A DNA stretch of 7,737 nucleotides, taken from contig JAISNE010000167.1 in the NCBI GenBank assembly GCA_031276375.1, positions 1-7,737 on the forward strand, read 5' to 3'. Below, piece after piece: positions 5,409 through 7,737 of the stretch. Under the pieces are notes generated by a model that made no database searches, was not told where the DNA came from, and was given only the letters and a program-made list of their open reading frames with translations. The stretch is from Accumulibacter sp. GTDB lineage: Bacteria; Pseudomonadota; Gammaproteobacteria; Burkholderiales; Rhodocyclaceae. A program made the position numbers and the translations under genes. Position 1 is the first letter of the stretch. The number at the start of each line of letters is the position of its first letter.

Positions 5409-6815
5409 ATGGGCAAATTGAAACAAGCGGGTCTGGTTTGCGCGGGGCTGGCGGGCGGCATCCTGATCAGCCTGCAATTCTCGGCGATGGCCGAAAAGGA
5501 AGCCCGGGTCAGTCTTCCTGTCGAAGAACTGCGCACCTTCGCCGAAATATTCAATGCCATCAAGCGCGGTTATGTCGAGCCGGTCGAGGACAAAAAGCTG
5601 ATTACCCATGCCATCAGCGGCATGCTTTCCAACCTCGACCCGCATTCGTCCTACCTGGATGCCGAAGCCTTCAAGGATCTGCAAACGACCACCCAGGGCG
5701 AATTCGGCGGACTGGGGATCGAAGTCGGCATGGAGGACGGCCTGGTCAAGGTCATTTCCCCGATCGAGGACACCCCCGCCGACAAGGCGGGCGTCAAGGC
5801 GGGCGACCTGATCTTCAAGCTCGACGACAAGCTGGTCAAGGGCATGACCCTGAACGACGCGGTCAAGCGCATGCGCGGCAAGCCCAAGACGCAGATCAAG
5901 CTGTCCATCCTGCGCAAGGGCGAGGCGCAGCCCATCGAGATCACATTGACGCGCGAAATCATCAAGGTGCAGAGCGTCAAATCCAAGCTCGTCGACGAGC
6001 ACTACGGTTATCTGCGCATCACTTCCTTCCAGGAAAACACGGCGCCTTCCGTGGTCAAGCACCTGAACGACCTCTACAAACCCGGTTCGCTCAAGGGACT
6101 GGTCCTCGATCTGCGCAACGATCCCGGCGGGCTGCTCAATTCGGCGATCGGCGTCTCCGCCGCCTTTTTGCCGTATGGAACGCTGGTTACCTCCACCGAC
6201 GGTCGCGTGCCCGACGCCAAGCACCAATACTACGTGAATCCCGAAGATTATCTGCGCGGCGACAAGAAAGATTTCATCCGCGGCATTCCGGTCGAGACGC
6301 TGAAAGTGCCGATGGTCGTGCTGATCAACGGCGGTTCCGCCTCGGCCTCCGAAATCGTCGCCGGCGCCCTGCAGGATCACAAGCGCGCGGTAATCATGGG
6401 CACCACCAGCTTCGGCAAGGGCTCCGTGCAAACGATCATTCCGCTGCCCGGAAGCACGGCGATCAAGCTCACCACGGCCCGCTACTTCACCCCGTCCGGG
6501 CGCTCGATCCAGGCCAAGGGCATCGTTCCGGACATTCTCGTCGAGGAAACGCCCAACGGAGTGTCGGTCATGCGCCTGCGCGAAGCCGACCTGGAAAACC
6601 ATCTGGAAAACGACAAGGACAAGGACGATGGCCGGGAAGCCGCGCCCGCCAAGCCGCAGGCCAAGACACCGGCGAAGCCGAGGACGGCTCCGGGCAAGGA
6701 AGAGGACGACGAGGGCTTCGAGCCGCCGGGCCGCGAACTGGCTTCAAGAAAGGACTATCAGCTCAATCAGGCGATCAACCTGCTGAAGGCCATGCAGATC
6801 ATCCAGAACAGGTAG
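5409..6815 (+). CDS. ctpA: Carboxy-terminal processing protease CtpA (S41 family, PDZ)
   Basis: This is a periplasmic serine protease that degrades or trims proteins from their C-termini; relatives in other proteobacteria control peptidoglycan hydrolases. It has 468 residues. An N-terminal hydrophobic segment (7-25) ends in an AMA signal-peptidase-like site (26-28). The S41 N-terminal helical region includes YVEPVEDKKL and LDPHSSYLD (about 55-84). A PDZ domain spans about 98-180 (GGLGIEVG to the ITLTRE strand). In the catalytic core, LDLRNDPGG is at 233-241, the nucleophile Ser312 is in GGSASASEIVAGAL, and the general base Lys337 is in GTTSFGKGSVQ, exactly 25 residues later as in the family. 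A charged Lys/Ala/Pro/Asp/Glu linker (about 396-442) precedes a last helix. ATG at 5409 is chosen because GGAG lies eight bases upstream; an in-frame GTG at 5400 overlaps that GGAG and is less likely. It is the second gene of the envC operon. Confidence 0.97.
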   Translation: MGKLKQAGLVCAGLAGGILISLQFSAMAEKEARVSLPVEELRTFAEIFNAIKRGYVEPVEDKKLITHAISGMLSNLDPHSSYLDAEAFKDLQTTTQGEFGGLGIEVGMEDGLVKVISPIEDTPADKAGVKAGDLIFKLDDKLVKGMTLNDAVKRMRGKPKTQIKLSILRKGEAQPIEITLTREIIKVQSVKSKLVDEHYGYLRITSFQENTAPSVVKHLNDLYKPGSLKGLVLDLRNDPGGLLNSAIGVSAAFLPYGTLVTSTDGRVPDAKHQYYVNPEDYLRGDKKDFIRGIPVETLKVPMVVLINGGSASASEIVAGALQDHKRAVIMGTTSFGKGSVQTIIPLPGSTAIKLTTARYFTPSGRSIQAKGIVPDILVEETPNGVSVMRLREADLENHLENDKDKDDGREAAPAKPQAKTPAKPRTAPGKEEDDEGFEPPGRELASRKDYQLNQAINLLKAMQIIQNR

Positions 6816-6833
6816 GCGGCATCGGGAGAACGC

Positions 6834-7259
6834 ATGAGGCGTCCGCTCGAAACGTCCGGCAAGCCGGAACCGATCCGCAAGGAGCGCGTCATCCGGTTCG
6901 CGGAATTTCCTCCCGGGCAGGTCGCGGAGGCGGCGGATTTCCTCGCCGGGCTGGCCGATCTCGAAATCGCCCCGAACGCTGGCGAGCGCTCGATCGCGGT
7001 GATCTACGATCTGCACGAGCATTCGCAAGAAGAACTCGAATCCGCGCTGGAGAGCATGGGTTTCCACCTCGCATGCTCCCTGCTCGACAAGCTGATCCGC
7101 GCGCTGATCTATTACAGCGAAGAGACCGAAATCCACAACCTCGACGCGCCGCGCCGCCTGCTGAAGAAATCCCAGAACGAAGCCTACACGCGCGCCTGGG
7201 AACGCCATCCGCACGGCGACCACGACGATACGCCGCCGGAGTGGCGCGAGTACAAGTAG
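6834..7259 (+). CDS. Conserved hypothetical small cytoplasmic protein with His/Asp-rich tail
   Basis: This is a 141-residue, soluble, charged protein without a signal peptide. The ATG is preceded by GGGAG five bases upstream and lies 18 bases after the ctpA stop, so it is almost certainly co-transcribed with envC-ctpA. The body (about 17-95) alternates strands and helices: VIRFAEFP, a helix over VAEAADFLAGL, the strand RSIAVIYDLHEHS, a helix over EELESALESMGF, then LACSLLDKLIRALIYYSEETE. This is reminiscent of a ferredoxin-like/HMA-type alpha-beta fold, but that is only inferred from the pattern. The C-terminus carries LLKKSQNEAYTRAWERHPHG, then DHDDTPPEWREYK; the cluster HPHGDHDD (125-132) could bind a metal. 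From memory, similar unannotated proteins with the HPHGDHDDTPPE tail occur in other betaproteobacteria. No function can be assigned. Confidence 0.9.
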   Translation: MRRPLETSGKPEPIRKERVIRFAEFPPGQVAEAADFLAGLADLEIAPNAGERSIAVIYDLHEHSQEELESALESMGFHLACSLLDKLIRALIYYSEETEIHNLDAPRRLLKKSQNEAYTRAWERHPHGDHDDTPPEWREYK

Positions 7260-7296
7260 CCGTGAAAGGCGAAACGCGATGGCGTGATGCCGGGTT

Positions 7297-7333
7297 GCGG
7301 TCAAACCATCGTGATACGCAAAAAATGACCGGA
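7297..7333. repeat. Direct repeat, copy 1 (flanking the palindromic element)
   Basis: This 37-bp copy matches the 38-bp copy at 7487-7524 at about 33 of 38 aligned positions with one single-base gap. Shared cores are GCGGTCAAACCA, CGTGAT and AAAATGACCGGA. It lies upstream of the palindromic element at 7365-7484, with 31 bases between them. Confidence 0.85.
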
Positions 7334-7364
7334 TATCAACTCTCGCCCATGACGGCGTAAACAT

Positions 7365-7484
7365 CGTCATTGCGAGGGCCGTCAGGCCCCGCGGCAATCC
7401 ACACGGACCCGGACGGCGCCCTGCCGTTTCAGGAAACCCGACCGCCGCATGAATTTGCTTCGTCGCGCAACCCGAGCAATGACG
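7365..7484. repeat. 120-bp palindromic MITE/REP-like intergenic element
   Basis: The element is bounded by perfect 9-bp terminal inverted repeats, CGTCATTGC (7365-7373) and GCAATGACG (7476-7484). Its left part folds on its own: ATTGC (7369-7373) pairs with GCAAT (7394-7398), enclosing GGGCC-GTCA-GGCCC (7376-7389). The right part contains TTGCTTCGTCGCGC before the closing repeat. The CGTCATTGCGAG...GGCAATCC and GCTTCGTCGC...GCAATGACG pieces resemble a palindromic intergenic repeat family that I recall from many bacterial genomes. No transposase is encoded, so if mobile it would move in trans. It could also end transcription from both sides. Confidence 0.75.
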
Positions 7485-7486
7485 GC

Positions 7487-7524
7487 GCGGTCAAACCAGC
7501 GTGATGCACCAGAAAATGACCGGA
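7487..7524. repeat. Direct repeat, copy 2 (flanking the palindromic element)
   Basis: This is the second copy of the repeat described at 7297-7333, starting two bases after the palindromic element ends. The motif GCGTGATGC inside this copy (7499-7507) also occurs at 7282-7290, just before copy 1, which hints at further degraded repeat material. Confidence 0.85.
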
Positions 7525-7584
7525 ATCCCGACGCGTCAGAATTGCGTATCGACTGGCTATCGAGGGCAACCTGGCATGAAGCGG

Positions 7585-7737
7585 TTACTCCACGACGACC
7601 GCAGTGCCGCTTGCCGTGACCATCAGCATGCCGTTCTTTTCGCCGAGCACCTCGTAATCGAGGTCCACGCCGACCACGGCGTTGGCGCCCAGTTCGGCGG
7701 CCTGTTCGGCCAATTCGTCGAGAGCGAACTGGCGCGC
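7585..7737 (-). CDS. YbjQ/UPF0145-family protein, C-terminal 50 residues (5' end off right edge)
   Basis: The minus strand reads an open frame from the window edge to TAA at 7587-7585. The visible residues run [20 protein letters not shown], then [12 protein letters not shown], a short turn EKNGML and [12 protein letters not shown] at the end. The [27 protein letters not shown] pattern is the hallmark of the YbjQ/UPF0145 family (once annotated as putative heavy-metal-binding), small proteins that form pentamers in solved structures and have no established biochemical role. About half of the usual length of roughly 105 residues is present. The gene converges on the ctpA operon. Confidence 0.92.
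   Translation of the reverse strand, partial: ARQFALDELAEQAAELGANAVVGVDLDYEVLGEKNGMLMVTASGTAVVVE

Larger units (their letters stand above)
7260..7584. other. Non-coding interval between the ctpA operon and the YbjQ-family gene
   Basis: These 325 bases hold the two direct repeats and the palindromic element. I see no convincing gene, tRNA or classical hairpin-plus-T-run terminator in the remainder. The neighbouring genes converge on this interval, so no promoter is needed for either, and the palindromic element is the best candidate for a shared transcription end. Confidence 0.6.

Noticed and set aside
5316..6602. 428-codon minus-strand open frame opposite ctpA
   Set aside because: It is antisense to ctpA, and its His/Asp/Gly/Leu-rich translation is what complementary GC-rich codons produce.
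5363..7360. 665-codon plus-strand open frame overlapping ctpA and the next gene
   Set aside because: It lies in a different frame across ctpA and the hypothetical gene, is Arg/Gly/Gln-rich, and has no motif; the ctpA frame has all catalytic residues.
7297..7524. A CRISPR array from the repeated 38-bp units
   Set aside because: There are only two diverged copies, 153 bases apart, with a palindromic element between them and no cas gene; this is not a repeat-spacer pattern.

Overview
This is a 7.7 kb stretch of GC-rich chromosomal DNA that reads as a betaproteobacterial housekeeping locus, most likely from the Rhodocyclales/Nitrosomonadales side. The taxonomic call is inferred from protein content (SecB next to a class-3 glutaredoxin, a rhodanese, GpsA, EnvC and CtpA) and from gene order. 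No rRNA or other marker gene is present to confirm it. Apart from a short stretch beside the first gene, the coding DNA is uniform in style, and I see no phage, transposase, plasmid, CRISPR or defence gene.

Layout. (1) Bases 1-776, minus strand: the first 258 codons of a conserved hypothetical protein that continues off the left edge. Its first 14 codons are tandemly duplicated, and it has a plausible sigma-70 promoter. (2) Bases 777-1067: an intergenic stretch with a coding-like open frame and a compound inverted repeat built of degenerate 7-bp units, lying just past the 3' end of gpsA. (3) Bases 1068-3918, minus strand: five genes transcribed in the order rhodanese, grxC, secB, SH3-domain protein, gpsA. 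The first two overlap by 4 bp; the others are spaced by 31 to 175 bp. (4) Bases 3919-4058: a short divergent promoter region. (5) Bases 4059-7259, plus strand: a tight operon of envC, ctpA and a small conserved hypothetical gene. (6) Bases 7260-7584: a non-coding region with a 120-bp palindromic MITE/REP-like element between two diverged direct repeats. (7) Bases 7585-7737, minus strand: the C-terminal end of a YbjQ/UPF0145-family gene.

How the genes fit together. The left-going operon mixes redox and sulfur handling (rhodanese, glutaredoxin), protein export (SecB) and phospholipid precursor synthesis (GpsA). The right-going operon concerns the cell envelope: EnvC activates septal peptidoglycan amidases, and CtpA is a periplasmic tail-specific protease of a family known to regulate peptidoglycan hydrolases. 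I did not find a convincing undescribed multi-gene system. The most unusual signals are the duplicated start of the leftmost gene, the in-frame coding-like stretch upstream of it, and the two structured repeat elements.
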